A program made the position numbers and the translations under genes. Positions 15,841 through 24,833 of a stretch of DNA of 41,596 bases are shown here, one piece after another (the first letter of the stretch is position 1; each line of letters begins with the position of its first letter). Under the pieces are notes generated by a model. It was given only the letters and a program-made list of their open reading frames with translations, had not been told where the DNA came from and did no database searches. The DNA comes from Myxococcota bacterium (GTDB lineage Bacteria > Myxococcota_A > Polyangia > Polyangiales > Houyiibacteriaceae), in assembly GCA_025453555.1 (NCBI GenBank), contig JALOQC010000198.1:1-41596 (forward strand). Reading direction: 5' to 3'.

Positions 15841-16380
15841 ATGACGGGAGAAGACGGGATGCACGTCCTCGCGCTCGTGGGAACGGCCGTGGGCGCAGGG
15901 TGGGACATCCGCAAGGGAACCCTCCCGAACTGGCTGACGCTCTCGTTGCTCGCCGCGGGGCCCGCGATCGCGTTCGGGATCTACGGGACGGGTCGCTTCC
16001 TCGACTCCTGCCTCGGCGCGTGTCTGTGCGCGTTCATCCCGTTCCTCGCGTTCCGTTCGAACGGCATGGGCGGGGGCGACGTGAAGCTCTTCGCGGCGGT
16101 CGGGGCGCTCCTCGGCTGGCAGGTCGGCTTCGAAGCGCAGTTCTTCGCGATGGTGGCGGCATCGATCGCGTCGCTCGTGGTGCTCGCGTACAAGCGCCAG
16201 CTCCTGACGGCGTTCTCGAACCTCTTCTATCTCGCGTTCAATCGGATTCTTCCGCAGAAGTGGCGACGCGACGTCACGCAATCGCTCCGCACCGAGCTGC
16301 GGATCGGTCCGTACATCTTCGTGGGAACCGCGGCCGCGGTTCTGCTCCAACACCCGAGCTGGCTGGGGATGACGCGATGA
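15841..16380 (+). CDS. A24-family prepilin peptidase (CpaA/TadV-like)
   Basis: The 179-residue integral membrane protein matches the short CpaA type, which lacks the methyltransferase half of PilD. The two catalytic aspartates are Asp22 in WDIRKGTLPNW and Asp80 in GMGGGDVKLF (GxGD motif). Several transmembrane segments span the length. It would cleave the leaders of the class III substrates encoded on both sides. It starts 31 bases after the second pilin and its stop overlaps the next start (ATGA), so it is in the same operon. Confidence 0.92.
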   Translation: MTGEDGMHVLALVGTAVGAGWDIRKGTLPNWLTLSLLAAGPAIAFGIYGTGRFLDSCLGACLCAFIPFLAFRSNGMGGGDVKLFAAVGALLGWQVGFEAQFFAMVAASIASLVVLAYKRQLLTAFSNLFYLAFNRILPQKWRRDVTQSLRTELRIGPYIFVGTAAAVLLQHPSWLGMTR

Positions 16381-17240
16381 AGAGCCTTGCAAAAGACGAC
16401 AAAGGCGTGGCGTACGCGGAGTTCCTCATCGCGTTCCCGCCCGTGCTCATCCTCTTCCTCTGCCTCGTACAGCTCTCCTTGATGTACGTCGGCAAGCTCG
16501 CGGTGCGGCACTCCGCGAACCGCGCCGCGCGCGCGGCGGTCGTGGTGCTCCCGGACGACCCCCAGTACTACGACGACGAAGAGGTCAACCGGATCGACTA
16601 CCACGACTCGGGAACCGCGACGGAGTCGGACTCGTTCTTCGGCGCCGGAGCCGCGACTGGCGGTGGTAGCCCGCGCATTCGCGCCATCCGCTCGGCCGCC
16701 TACATCCCCCTCACACCGCTCGCGCCCAGCCTCGAGAACGTGATGGAGGACGAGAGCGTCCGCAGCGCCTTCGATCGCAGCGTGCTCGACGCGCTCGCCG
16801 GCGCCTTCGTCTACAACCGCGGCGCGACCTCGGTGTCGTTCCCGGAAGAGCCCGGTTCGCAGACCTTCCGCGAGGAGTTCGAGCAAAACGAGCTGGTCAC
16901 GACTCGCGTGACCTACTTCTTCAACTGCGGCGTGCCGATCGTGAACCGCTTCATGTGCGACGGCGCGCTCGACCTCTTGCTCGCAGCGCCCTCCGCGGTC
17001 GTCGAAGGCGTGCTCGGCTCGGTCACTGGCGAGGCCCGCGACGACATCATCGAGACCGGCTTCGACTGGTACCGCGACCTCTTCGAGGGGCGCGAGGCGA
17101 TCCAGAACGGCATCGAGGAGATGCAGTTCGCGGAGGCGCCGTGGCTCATCACGCCCTGGGCCCTCACGGGCGGTCGGTTCGCGATCCTTCGCGCTGAAGC
17201 GGTACTTCCCAACCAAGGAGCGGGGTTCGAGTATGAATGA
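16377..17240 (+). CDS. TadE-like pseudopilin / pilus assembly protein
   Basis: The 287-residue protein has a class III leader DDKG (Gly10) followed by VAYAEF with Glu15 at +5, and a hydrophobic helix ending about residue 37, then an Arg-rich patch (RHSANRAARAA) as in TadE proteins. The remaining 240 residues are periplasmic and acidic, much longer than a normal TadE. They contain two cysteines near each other (NCGV, MCDG) that may form a disulphide. Overlaps with both neighbours show operon membership. It is likely a minor pseudopilin needed for assembly. Confidence 0.85.
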   Translation: MKSLAKDDKGVAYAEFLIAFPPVLILFLCLVQLSLMYVGKLAVRHSANRAARAAVVVLPDDPQYYDDEEVNRIDYHDSGTATESDSFFGAGAATGGGSPRIRAIRSAAYIPLTPLAPSLENVMEDESVRSAFDRSVLDALAGAFVYNRGATSVSFPEEPGSQTFREEFEQNELVTTRVTYFFNCGVPIVNRFMCDGALDLLLAAPSAVVEGVLGSVTGEARDDIIETGFDWYRDLFEGREAIQNGIEEMQFAEAPWLITPWALTGGRFAILRAEAVLPNQGAGFEYE

Positions 17241-18432
17241 CCATCGACGCCCTGGCATGCGACGCCCTGGTCAGGTCGGTCCGCAGCGACCCGGTCTGAT
17301 CCAGGATCAGCGCGGCGCCATGATGCTCCTCGGCATCTTCATGACGACCATCGTCATCGGGATGCTCTACTACCTCGCCGGCGTCGGCGAGACGATCACC
17401 TACCGCGAGCGCATGCAGGACGCGGTGGACTCCGGCGCCTTCGCGGGCTCGCTGCTGTACGCGCGCGCGATGAACGTCATCGTTCTCTTGAACATGGCCG
17501 TCGCGTCCGTGTTCGCGATCGCCGTCGCTGCGTACGCGGCCATGCTGCTGCTCCTCGCCGCCGCGGGCGCCGCCTCGGCGGACTGCAACCCGCCCTACCG
17601 CTGGTCGGGGTGTATCCCGGCGCTCTGCTTGATGACGTGCGCGGTGCCGCAGGCCTGCGACAACGCGGACGAGAAGCGCGACATCGCGAAGGACGTCGCC
17701 GAGAACGCGCAGCGCTCCGCCAACGCCATCGCCACCGCCACACGCATCGCCGCGATCGGGGCAGCGTTCGAGATCACGACCTTCCGGTACCAGCCTCCCG
17801 TTCAAATCGGCGCGGGTCTCGGCAACGAGATGCCGCTCGACGACGAGGACCCCTCGCGCGCGTGTGACGAGATCCTCACGTTCTCTGGACCCGCGGGGGC
17901 CCCGCTCGACATGCCGATCCTGGCCGTCTCCGGGTTCGCGTACGACATCGCCCGGCCGTTCGCGTCGGACTGCAGCGCGACGAACTACCTGAACCAAGTC
18001 GCGGTGTCGTCGATCGGCTTCGTGTACCTGAGCTGTTGGATCATCGAGGACGACATCGCGGGTCGCACCAAGAAGATCCAAGACGACGTGAACATGGGCG
18101 GGCCGGAGTTCCAGTTCCGGACCTTCGCGATGGCCCAAGACGACGCGTTGCCCTTCGAGCCGAACCAGGAACGCGTCGAGCTCGTCACCTGGGGTAACGA
18201 GGACTCGAGCACCATGGACGGAGTCGTCGGATTCCTCGAAGAAGCCAACCGCTTCTCGGTCGCTCAATCCGAGTACTACTTCGACGGCGACGACGACCGC
18301 GAGCTCTGGACGTGGCGCATGAACTGGCGCTCGCGTCTGCGCAGGTTCCGGTTGGGCGGCGGCGGAGCGAGCGGGTGTCCCGGCTTCATGGGCACCGTTT
18401 GCGACGGTTTGAACTCGGCAGTCATCCACTGA
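17233..18432 (+). CDS. TadG-like pilus assembly protein
   Basis: The 399-residue protein has a Tad-type N-terminus, QDQRG then AMMLLG, but lacks the Glu at +5 (Leu33), as is usual for TadG-like members not processed as pilins. The first helix is followed by ERMQDAVDSGAFAGSLLYARAMN, typical of TadG (removal of 'DAAALAGA'-like motif). A second hydrophobic segment lies at about 80-115. The rest is periplasmic, with at least ten cysteines. No von Willebrand factor domain is evident. It overlaps the previous gene by 8 bases. Confidence 0.8.
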   Translation: MNDHRRPGMRRPGQVGPQRPGLIQDQRGAMMLLGIFMTTIVIGMLYYLAGVGETITYRERMQDAVDSGAFAGSLLYARAMNVIVLLNMAVASVFAIAVAAYAAMLLLLAAAGAASADCNPPYRWSGCIPALCLMTCAVPQACDNADEKRDIAKDVAENAQRSANAIATATRIAAIGAAFEITTFRYQPPVQIGAGLGNEMPLDDEDPSRACDEILTFSGPAGAPLDMPILAVSGFAYDIARPFASDCSATNYLNQVAVSSIGFVYLSCWIIEDDIAGRTKKIQDDVNMGGPEFQFRTFAMAQDDALPFEPNQERVELVTWGNEDSSTMDGVVGFLEEANRFSVAQSEYYFDGDDDRELWTWRMNWRSRLRRFRLGGGGASGCPGFMGTVCDGLNSAVIH

Positions 18433-18443
18433 GGGAGGCGACG

Positions 18444-19076
18444 ATGAACCAGACTCCCGAAACCCAGACTCCCGAAACCCGAACTCCCGAAACGAGCCTC
18501 GCGGCCGAGCCGAGCGAATCGAACGCAGACGCGACGAGTCGGCCTACGCTGCTCCGTGACGAACGCGGCGGCATGTACGCGGAGGCGGTGATCGTCCTCC
18601 CGGTGTTCATCCTCGTCTGGTCGCTGATCGCCTTCGTGAACCACGGCTACCGCCGGACGCTCACGGTCGGGACGCAGACCCGCGGCGCAGGCTGGGCGCA
18701 CGTTATGGGTCAATGCCAGGAAGACGTCGAAGATCCCGTGGAGTCGGTCGAACAATCGACGATGTACTCGGGCTTGTTGACGACGCTCTCGGCGGCCATC
18801 CAGGGTGGTGGACGCGTCGCGATCTGCCAGCCCGGCATCATCAACCCCGTCAGCCTCGGCAGCGGCATGTCGAGGATCCGGGCCGTCAGCTTCACCTTCG
18901 ACGCGTACCGATACCAGCAGACCGAGTCGATCGATCGCCCTCGCGCGATCGGGGGCTCGGCGGAGCTCGGCCATCACATCGACTTGGTCTGCGACGAGAT
19001 TCACGATCAAGTGAACCTCACGGCCTGGATCGTCCTCGCCTACGGGACGATCGAGACGACCGGAATCTGCAACTGA
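18444..19076 (+). CDS. TadE-like pseudopilin with repeat leader
   Basis: The 210-residue protein begins with a short tandem repeat, QTPETQTPETRTPET, unusual for a prepilin leader. It then reads DERG (Gly42), GMYAEA with Glu47 at +5, and the hydrophobic helix VIVLPVFILVWSLIAFV. The periplasmic part has three cysteines. GAGGGAGG precedes the ATG at 18444. An upstream in-frame start at 18312 lies inside the previous gene and is rejected. It should be a third processed pseudopilin. Confidence 0.84.
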   Translation: MNQTPETQTPETRTPETSLAAEPSESNADATSRPTLLRDERGGMYAEAVIVLPVFILVWSLIAFVNHGYRRTLTVGTQTRGAGWAHVMGQCQEDVEDPVESVEQSTMYSGLLTTLSAAIQGGGRVAICQPGIINPVSLGSGMSRIRAVSFTFDAYRYQQTESIDRPRAIGGSAELGHHIDLVCDEIHDQVNLTAWIVLAYGTIETTGICN

Positions 19077-19086
19077 GCGGTCGAGC

Positions 19087-20139
19087 GTGAGCGAGCTCGG
19101 CACCGTCGACCCGCCGGGAGCGGCGCCCGCAGCGGAGGCACGAGCGGCGACGCGCTCGGAGCCTGTCGTCGGGGAGTCCGACGCGAACGCCGAGCCGGTC
19201 GCGAGCGAGCCCTCGGCATCACCGCCGCCGTGGCCCGCGCGATGGTTGGCGCGTGTACGGGAACATGCGTGGACGGCGGCCAAGCGCACCTTTTGGGTCG
19301 TGCTCGGCGCGACCCTGTTGTCACTCGCCGTGCTCAGCCGTCTGCGGGACAAGATGCACGACGAGCTCGGGCCGCTCGGTGCGCGTGTGGTGGAGTGGGC
19401 GGAGATGGCGCGTGCGTTCGAGGCGGGCCCCGGCTCGAGCGACGACGCCGAGCGCATCCTCGTGCTCAACGGCCAGCAGCTCGAGATCGTGACCGCGTCG
19501 GTCGACGACTCGATGCAGACGGTGCTCGCAGAGCTGAGCGCGACCTGCCGCGCGGGGTCGGGTGACACGCGGATCTCCGGCGACGAAGGTTATTTCTTTT
19601 GCATCGAAGACCTCGGGACGCTCCAGTGGCCGGAGCGCTTCTCGCGCTTCAGCGAGACGCACGACGTCGCGGATCTCGGGCCGATGCGCTACGCGTACGT
19701 GTCGACGCAGTCCGACGGCGAAGGCTCGATCCTCGTGACGATGCGACCGGTGGGCAGCTTCGTGCTCGACCACCTCGTGCCGGACGTGCAGCGCGACGTC
19801 GCGGGTGCCGACCCTCAGAACGTCCCGCGCCCGGAAGGCACGCGCCGCGTGCTCTCGGCGGAGGAGCGCGGGCAGCCGTATGGCGTCACCATGTTCGGCG
19901 ACCCGACTCGAACGCGTGACGAGCTGCTCGCGCACTACCGCACTCTCGTGGATCCCGAACGCTTCACGCTGCTGGATCTCGAGGCGGCGGCGGAACGAAT
20001 CGGGGAAGAATTCGACGAGCCTCTGCTCTATTACTTGGATCAACAGACCCCGGGTGGTTTCGTGGTGCTTCACTTCGAGGAACCTCGAGAGTCTTCTTCT
20101 CCCTTCAAGAGCTACGTGACCGTGATGGAGGCCCGATGA
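19087..20139 (+). CDS. Bitopic membrane protein of the Tad-like operon, function unknown
   Basis: The 350-residue protein (GTG start, 10 bases after the previous stop) has an Ala/Pro/Glu-rich cytoplasmic leader of about 60 residues, one transmembrane helix (TFWVVLGATLLSLAVLS), and a periplasmic domain of about 260 residues. That domain holds two cysteines and strand-rich segments such as YAYVSTQSDGEGSILVTM and GGFVVLHFEEP. No known family is recognised. Genetic coupling to the pseudopilins on one side and a lipoprotein on the other suggests an assembly or envelope-spanning role. Confidence 0.75.
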   Translation: MSELGTVDPPGAAPAAEARAATRSEPVVGESDANAEPVASEPSASPPPWPARWLARVREHAWTAAKRTFWVVLGATLLSLAVLSRLRDKMHDELGPLGARVVEWAEMARAFEAGPGSSDDAERILVLNGQQLEIVTASVDDSMQTVLAELSATCRAGSGDTRISGDEGYFFCIEDLGTLQWPERFSRFSETHDVADLGPMRYAYVSTQSDGEGSILVTMRPVGSFVLDHLVPDVQRDVAGADPQNVPRPEGTRRVLSAEERGQPYGVTMFGDPTRTRDELLAHYRTLVDPERFTLLDLEAAAERIGEEFDEPLLYYLDQQTPGGFVVLHFEEPRESSSPFKSYVTVMEAR

Positions 20140-20885
20140 CCCGCCACTCCGCCTTCGGCTCGAGCGGCCGCGCCGCGTCCTTCTTCGTGCTCGCGCTCGC
20201 CGCCGGCCTCGTCGGCTGCGACGACGAGACCTGGGAGCCGTCGTCGCTCGGCGGCGCCGGCGCGCCCGTGCGGGACGAGCCGCCGCCCGTGCGAGGGGCG
20301 GCCCCGACGGGGACCGCACGCATGCCCAACCTGCCCGCTACCCCGACGCCCGAACAAGAAGCGCAGATCGCGCGGCTCGTGGCGGAGGCCAGCAACGGCG
20401 GCGGTGGCGGTGGTCGCCGGGAGATGCCCGCGCTCCTCCGGCCCTACGACCGTTTCGGGGAGAACGGCGAGCAGCTCACGGACGCGCAGGCGGCCGACCT
20501 CTTGGACCGTGTGCTCGGCGCGGGGCGCAACGTGCTCGGCCAAGAGGTCACGCCCTGCGATCGCGTGTTGGCGATGGCGACCGCGGCCGCGAGCGCGACG
20601 GGCGACGAGCCGCTGGATCCGGCGGAGGTGCAGCGCCTCTGCGGACAGGTGCCGCCCGAGGTCCTCGCATGCGTCCAGCCGGAGGCCGAGCAGAGCGAGG
20701 CGGACAAGCGACGGTGTCGTAACCTCTTCGGGCAGTCGAGCTTCCTCGAACGGACCGCACCCGAGGATCGGACCCCGATCCCCCGTGCGCGCAGCGAGGA
20801 GGACGTCCGCCGCTTGCTCGGTCGTCCGCGGGAAGAGGCACCTCCGCCCGCTGGTCCGCGCAGCGAGCCGATGGCGGTCGAATGA
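20136..20885 (+). CDS. Lipoprotein of the Tad-like operon, function unknown
   Basis: The 249-residue protein has a signal peptide with lipobox GLVGC and an acidic mature start (CDDETWEP). A Pro/Gly-rich segment follows, and then a helical region with six cysteines between about 145 and 190. The ATGA overlap with the preceding gene marks it as the last gene of the operon. It might be the TadD/pilotin counterpart, but no TPR or known domain is visible, so this is only positional. Confidence 0.75.
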   Translation: MTRHSAFGSSGRAASFFVLALAAGLVGCDDETWEPSSLGGAGAPVRDEPPPVRGAAPTGTARMPNLPATPTPEQEAQIARLVAEASNGGGGGGRREMPALLRPYDRFGENGEQLTDAQAADLLDRVLGAGRNVLGQEVTPCDRVLAMATAAASATGDEPLDPAEVQRLCGQVPPEVLACVQPEAEQSEADKRRCRNLFGQSSFLERTAPEDRTPIPRARSEEDVRRLLGRPREEAPPPAGPRSEPMAVE

Positions 20886-20905
20886 TTCGAGAGCGGCGAG
20901 TTGGT

Positions 20906-21071
20906 GGGTCGGTCGCGGTGAGCCGGTTACCGCGAGCTGGTCGTGGTGAGCCGTTGCGTGAGCCGGTCGCAGTGAGCCGGTCGCAGTGAGCCGGTCGTAG
21001 TGAGCCGGTCGTGGTGAGCCGGTCGTGGTGAGCCGGTCGTGGTGAGCCGGTCGTGGTGAGCCGGTCGTGGC
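20906..21071. repeat. Tandem array of a 14-base unit
   Basis: About 12 head-to-tail copies of GAGCCGGTCGTGGT fill the gap before the mlaF-like gene. The last five are almost identical, while earlier ones vary (GTCGCAGT, GTCGTAGT, one 12-base unit). The unit length is not a multiple of three and one copy is short, so it is not coding. No spacers are present, so it is not a CRISPR array. It ends 53 bases before the ATG at 21125. Confidence 0.9.
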
Positions 21072-21124
21072 CGGGGCGAATCGCGCGAGCGAGCGGCGAG
21101 CACCCCTGGTACGCTCGCGGCGCG

Positions 21125-21898
21125 ATGGCGCTCATCGAGTTCCGCGACGTGCGCAAAGCGTTCGGCCCGAAGGTCGTCTACCGCGGGCTGAACCTCGCGA
21201 TCGAGCGAGGCGAATCGCTCACCGTCATCGGCGGCTCCGGCCAGGGCAAGAGCGTGATGCTCAAGATGCTCGTCGGGCTGCTCTCGGTGGATTCGGGCGA
21301 GATCTCGTTCGACGGGCAGGTGATCAGCGGGCTCGACGAGCGCGGCTTCTCGAAGGTGCGACGCCGCATCGGGATGCTCTTCCAGGGCGCCGCGCTCTTC
21401 GACTCGCTGACGGTCGCGGAGAACGTCGCGTTCGGGCTGCGCGAGATCGGTGAGCGCGACGAGAAGGCGATCCGCGGGCGGGTGACCGAGAGCCTCGGCT
21501 ACGTCGGCCTCGAAGGTAGCGAGGATCTGTGGCCGGCCGACCTCTCGGGCGGTATGAAGAAACGCGTCGGGCTCGCGCGCGCGATCGCGGTTCGCCCGGA
21601 GGTCTTGCTCTACGACGAGCCGACCACTGGCCTCGACCCGGTCAACATCGCGCGCATCACCGACCTCATCCAACACCTGCAGCGGACCCTCGACGTGACT
21701 TCCATCGTCGTCACCCACGACATGCCGAGCGCCTTCCGGGTCAGCAACCGCATCGCGATGATCCAAGACGGCACCGTCATCTTCTCCGGCACTCCCAAGG
21801 CGCTCGCGAACGCCGACGATCCGCGCGTGCGTGACTTCGTCGAAGGCAACGCGCCGGAGAACGAGGACGCCTCCGTCATCCTCGGGGGCACGGCGTGA
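21125..21898 (+). CDS. MlaF-like ABC transporter ATP-binding protein
   Basis: The 257-residue ATPase has Walker A GGSGQGKS (36-43), Q-loop LFQGAALFDSLTV, signature LSGGMKKR, Walker B LLYDEPTTGLDP and the switch HD in VVTHDMPSA. The LFQ(G/S)GALFDS-type Q-loop and the short Mce-linked form match MlaF of the phospholipid transport system. It energises lipid transport at the inner membrane with an MlaE permease and MlaD. The MlaD-like gene follows with a GTGA overlap, but no permease gene is in the window. The ATG at 21125 gives the exact family N-terminus. Confidence 0.92.
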   Translation: MALIEFRDVRKAFGPKVVYRGLNLAIERGESLTVIGGSGQGKSVMLKMLVGLLSVDSGEISFDGQVISGLDERGFSKVRRRIGMLFQGAALFDSLTVAENVAFGLREIGERDEKAIRGRVTESLGYVGLEGSEDLWPADLSGGMKKRVGLARAIAVRPEVLLYDEPTTGLDPVNIARITDLIQHLQRTLDVTSIVVTHDMPSAFRVSNRIAMIQDGTVIFSGTPKALANADDPRVRDFVEGNAPENEDASVILGGTA

Positions 21899-23055
21899 GC
21901 AATCCGCGCGGGACGGAGCTGCGCGTCGGCGCGTTCGTGGTGGTGGCGCTGCTCATCGGCGGCGTGCTCGCGTTCGTGATCGGGAGCCAACGCAACCTCT
22001 TCCAGTCGAAGACCACCTACACCGCGGTGTTCAGCGACATCGGCGGGCTTCGCCCCGGCAACGCGGTGAACGTCGCGGGCGTGAGCGTCGGCAGCGTCGA
22101 GAGCGTGTCGTTTCGCGACGACGGCAAGGTCGACGTCACCTTTCGCGTGATCAGCGACGCCGCGCGGCTCATTCGCGGCAACCCCGAGCGCCCGATCGAG
22201 CATCAAGACGCGAACCTCGAAGAGAACGACCCCGAGATGCCGAAGCCGAGCCTCGTGAGCGTCGGCAGCAAGGGTCTGCTCGGCGATCGGCTCATCGACA
22301 TCACGGTCGGCGACACGCGGCTGCCCGAGTGGGATGCGGGGCGTCCGCTCTTCACGAACGAGAGCGGCGGGCTGATGGCGCAGGCGGAAGAGATCGCCGA
22401 CGACGTGCAGGCCACGGTCGAGAACGTGCGTTTGATGACCGATCCCTTCCGCGATCAGGAGATGTCGCGCGCGCTCGAAGAGACGACGGTGAACCTCGCG
22501 CGGGTGACGGGCATGCTCGCGAACGGCGACGGCGCGGTGCAGCGCCTGATGACGGATCCCGCGACGGCGGAGGAGCTGACCGCGACCATCCGCGACTTGC
22601 GCGCGACGAGCGCGGAGCTGCGGCGCACGACCTCGGGCATCCGCGCGATCACCGACGAGATCCGCACCGGCGACGGAACCGCGAACGCGCTCATCTACGG
22701 CAGCGAAGGGCGCGAGGCGCTCGCGAACGTGGCGCGGGCGAGCGGTGAGGTCGCGGAGCTCCTGCGCGCGGTGCGCGAGGGCGACGGCACCATGCACCAG
22801 CTCATCTACGAGGACGAAGCGGACGAGCTGCTCGCGAACCTCACGCGCGCGAGCGAGAACGTCGCCGCGATCACCGACGACGTCCGCGCGGGTCGCGGCA
22901 CGCTCGGCGGGTTGCTCGTGGATCCCTCGATCTACGAGGACGTGAAGCGTCTCGTGGGCGATCTGGAGCGCAACGACATCCTGCGCGCGCTCGTGCGCTA
23001 CAGCATCCGCCGCGACGAAGAGGGTGGGGCGGCGCAGGTGGAGGAGGCGCCGTGA
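21895..23055 (+). CDS. MlaD-family (MCE domain) lipid-transport protein
   Basis: The 386-residue protein has one N-terminal transmembrane segment ([19 protein letters not shown]) and an MCE domain at about 38-140 with the hallmark [21 protein letters not shown]. The C-terminal 230 residues form long helices with heptad-like pattern, as in longer MCE proteins that build a tube across the periplasm. It should be the periplasmic substrate-binding ring of an Mla-like ABC system. It overlaps mlaF-like upstream and thyA downstream, each by GTGA. Confidence 0.9.
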   Translation: MSNPRGTELRVGAFVVVALLIGGVLAFVIGSQRNLFQSKTTYTAVFSDIGGLRPGNAVNVAGVSVGSVESVSFRDDGKVDVTFRVISDAARLIRGNPERPIEHQDANLEENDPEMPKPSLVSVGSKGLLGDRLIDITVGDTRLPEWDAGRPLFTNESGGLMAQAEEIADDVQATVENVRLMTDPFRDQEMSRALEETTVNLARVTGMLANGDGAVQRLMTDPATAEELTATIRDLRATSAELRRTTSGIRAITDEIRTGDGTANALIYGSEGREALANVARASGEVAELLRAVREGDGTMHQLIYEDEADELLANLTRASENVAAITDDVRAGRGTLGGLLVDPSIYEDVKRLVGDLERNDILRALVRYSIRRDEEGGAAQVEEAP

Positions 23056-23934
23056 GCGCGGACGTGAACGAAGCGGCGAGCGCGGCCGCGCGCGGCGACG
23101 TCGGCAACGCGGTGGACGCGCAGTACCTCGCGCTCCTGCGCGCGATCCTCGATCGAGGCGCACGCCGCGGCGATCGCACGGGCACGGGGACGCGCAGCCT
23201 CTTCGGGCACCAGATGCGCTTCGATCTGCAGGCGGGGTTTCCGCTGCTGACGACCAAGCGCGTGCACACGAAGTCGGTGATCCACGAGCTGCTCTGGTTC
23301 GTGCGCGGCGACACCCACGTACGCTCGCTCCAAGAAGCCGGCGTCACGATCTGGGACGAGTGGGCGACCGCGGAACAGACCGCGCGCTTCGGTCGCTCCG
23401 AAGGAGATCTCGGGCCGGTCTACGGCCATCAATGGCGGAACTTCGGCGCCACGCGCCGGCCGGACGGGACCTACGAGCGCGACGGCTTCGATCAGCTCCG
23501 CTGGTTGATGGACACGATCGCCAAGAACCCCGAGAGCCGGCGGCTCATCGTGAGCGGCTGGAACCCCGAGGAAGCGGGCGAGGTCGCGCTGCCGCCCTGC
23601 CACACGCTCTTCCAGCTCTACGTGCAGGACGGCAAGGTGAGCTGTCAGCTCTACCAGCGCAGCGCGGAACATCGCGAGCTACGCGCTGCTCACGCAGATG
23701 ATCGCGCATTGTTCGGGGTACGTGCCGGGCGAGTTCGTGCATTCGTTCGGCGACGTGCACCTCTACGAGAACCACGTCGAGCAGGCGCAGCTCCAGCTCT
23801 CGCGGGCGCCGCGCGCGCTGCCGACGATGACGATCGACCCCGACGTCCGCGACCTCTTCGCGTTGCGCTTCGAGCACTTCCGCCTCGAAGGCTACGACCC
23901 GCACCCGCGCATCGCCGCGCCGGTGGCGGTGTGA
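23052..23934 (+). pseudogene. thyA: Thymidylate synthase, frameshifted by an internal deletion of about 23 bases
   Basis: Residues 1-205 (from GTG 23052) are Thy[52 protein letters not shown], and the catalytic Cys183 in LPPCHTLFQ. After CQLYQRSA the normal DxFLGxPF segment is missing. The sequence resumes in another frame with [18 protein letters not shown] and runs to the natural end [10 protein letters not shown] at 23934. Family alignment implies a loss of about 23 bases after 23667, which removes the Asp and loop that bind dUMP. Restored, the enzyme would be about 301 residues. As read, ribosomes would leave the ThyA frame and continue in the folA frame to 24470. Either a real disabling mutation or an assembly error; a ThyX elsewhere would be needed if real. 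thyA makes dTMP from dUMP and pairs with the downstream folA. Confidence 0.9.
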
Positions 23935-24470
23935 AGGACGAGGCGAGCGACGAGGCGCCCGCTCCCGACGCGTCGTCGAGCCCGCGCCCGCTCGCGCTGA
24001 TCGTCGCGGTCGGTCGACGCGGCGTGATCGGCGACTCGAACGGCCACCTCGGTCTTCCGTGGCACATTCCCGAGGACCTGCGTCGCTTCCGCGAGCTCAC
24101 GACCGGCCACGCGGTGATCATGGGTCGCCGCACGCACGAGCTCATCGGGCGTCCGCTGCCGAAGCGACGCAACCTCGTGCTCAGCCGGCGGGTCGGCCTC
24201 GCGCTGCCGGGCTGCGAGGTGGTCTCCTCGCTCGACGAAGCCCTCGCGCGCGTCGCGGACGACCCGCTGCCCTTCGTCATCGGCGGCGCCGAGCTCTACG
24301 CGGCCGCGCTCCCGCGGGTCACTCACGTGTTCCTCACCGAGGTGGACCGCGAGGCCGAAGGCGACACGTACTTCGCGCCGCTCGATCCCACGGACTTCGT
24401 GGAGGTCGCGCGCGAGACTGGCGAGACCGACGGCGTGGTCTTCGTCGAGCTCCGACGTCGGGAGCGCTGA
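23931..24470 (+). CDS. folA: Dihydrofolate reductase
   Basis: The 179-residue cytosolic enzyme shows DHFR motifs: [24 protein letters not shown] with the substrate-binding acidic residue, [22 protein letters not shown], and [14 protein letters not shown]. It regenerates tetrahydrofolate consumed by ThyA. An N-terminal extension of about 20 residues is Asp/Glu/Ala-rich. The GTG start overlaps the thyA stop (GTGA). It is last in the mlaF-mlaD-thyA-folA chain and is followed at once by a tandem repeat array. Confidence 0.95.
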   Translation: MKDEASDEAPAPDASSSPRPLALIVAVGRRGVIGDSNGHLGLPWHIPEDLRRFRELTTGHAVIMGRRTHELIGRPLPKRRNLVLSRRVGLALPGCEVVSSLDEALARVADDPLPFVIGGAELYAAALPRVTHVFLTEVDREAEGDTYFAPLDPTDFVEVARETGETDGVVFVELRRRER

Positions 24471-24491
24471 GTTTCCGAATCGGACACCGAC

Positions 24492-24719
24492 ACGGTCTCC
24501 GACTCGGCCACGGTCTCCGACTCGGCCACGGTCTCCGACTCGACACGGTCTCCGACTCGACACGGTCTCCGACTCGGCCACGGTCTCCGACTCGGCCATG
24601 GTCTCCGACTCGGCCACGGTCTCCGACTCGGCCACGGTCTCCGACTCGGCCACGGTCTCCGACTCGGCCACGGTCTCCGACTCGGCCACGCCCTCCGACT
24701 CGGACACGGTCACCGACCG
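24492..24719. repeat. Tandem array of an 18-base unit
   Basis: Twelve to thirteen copies of ACGGTCTCCGACTCGGCC follow folA. Two adjacent copies (24528-24544 and 24545-24561) are 17 bases, which breaks every reading frame through the array, so the long Ser/Asp/Thr-rich frames seen here are not genes. The last copies diverge (CCCTCC, CACCGAC). The array lies between folA and kbl. No spacers, so not CRISPR. Confidence 0.92.
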
Positions 24720-24833
24720 ATTCGCGGCGTCGCCCGCTCCGCACGTCGCCGCGCGAAGACGCGCTTGCTCCTCTTGCGTTCGCTCACTCGCGGCCTTCCG
24801 GCGCTTTCCGACGGGCCTATAGAGTCCGCGCCG

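Noticed and set aside
23052-24470. Designed ThyA-DHFR bifunctional fusion of 472 residues
   Set aside because: The middle 90 residues are out-of-frame ThyA sequence, and the correct ThyA C-terminus is intact in another frame, so the fusion is a by-product of the deletion. Known bifunctional proteins also have DHFR first.
20906-24719. CRISPR arrays
   Set aside because: Repeats are directly adjacent with no unique spacers, unit lengths are 14 and 18 bases, and no cas genes are present.
24323-24822. Open frames encoding Ser/Asp/Ala or Ala/Glu/Ser repeats over the 18-base array
   Set aside because: The array includes 17-base units that break the frame, both strands are open, and there is no ribosome site.
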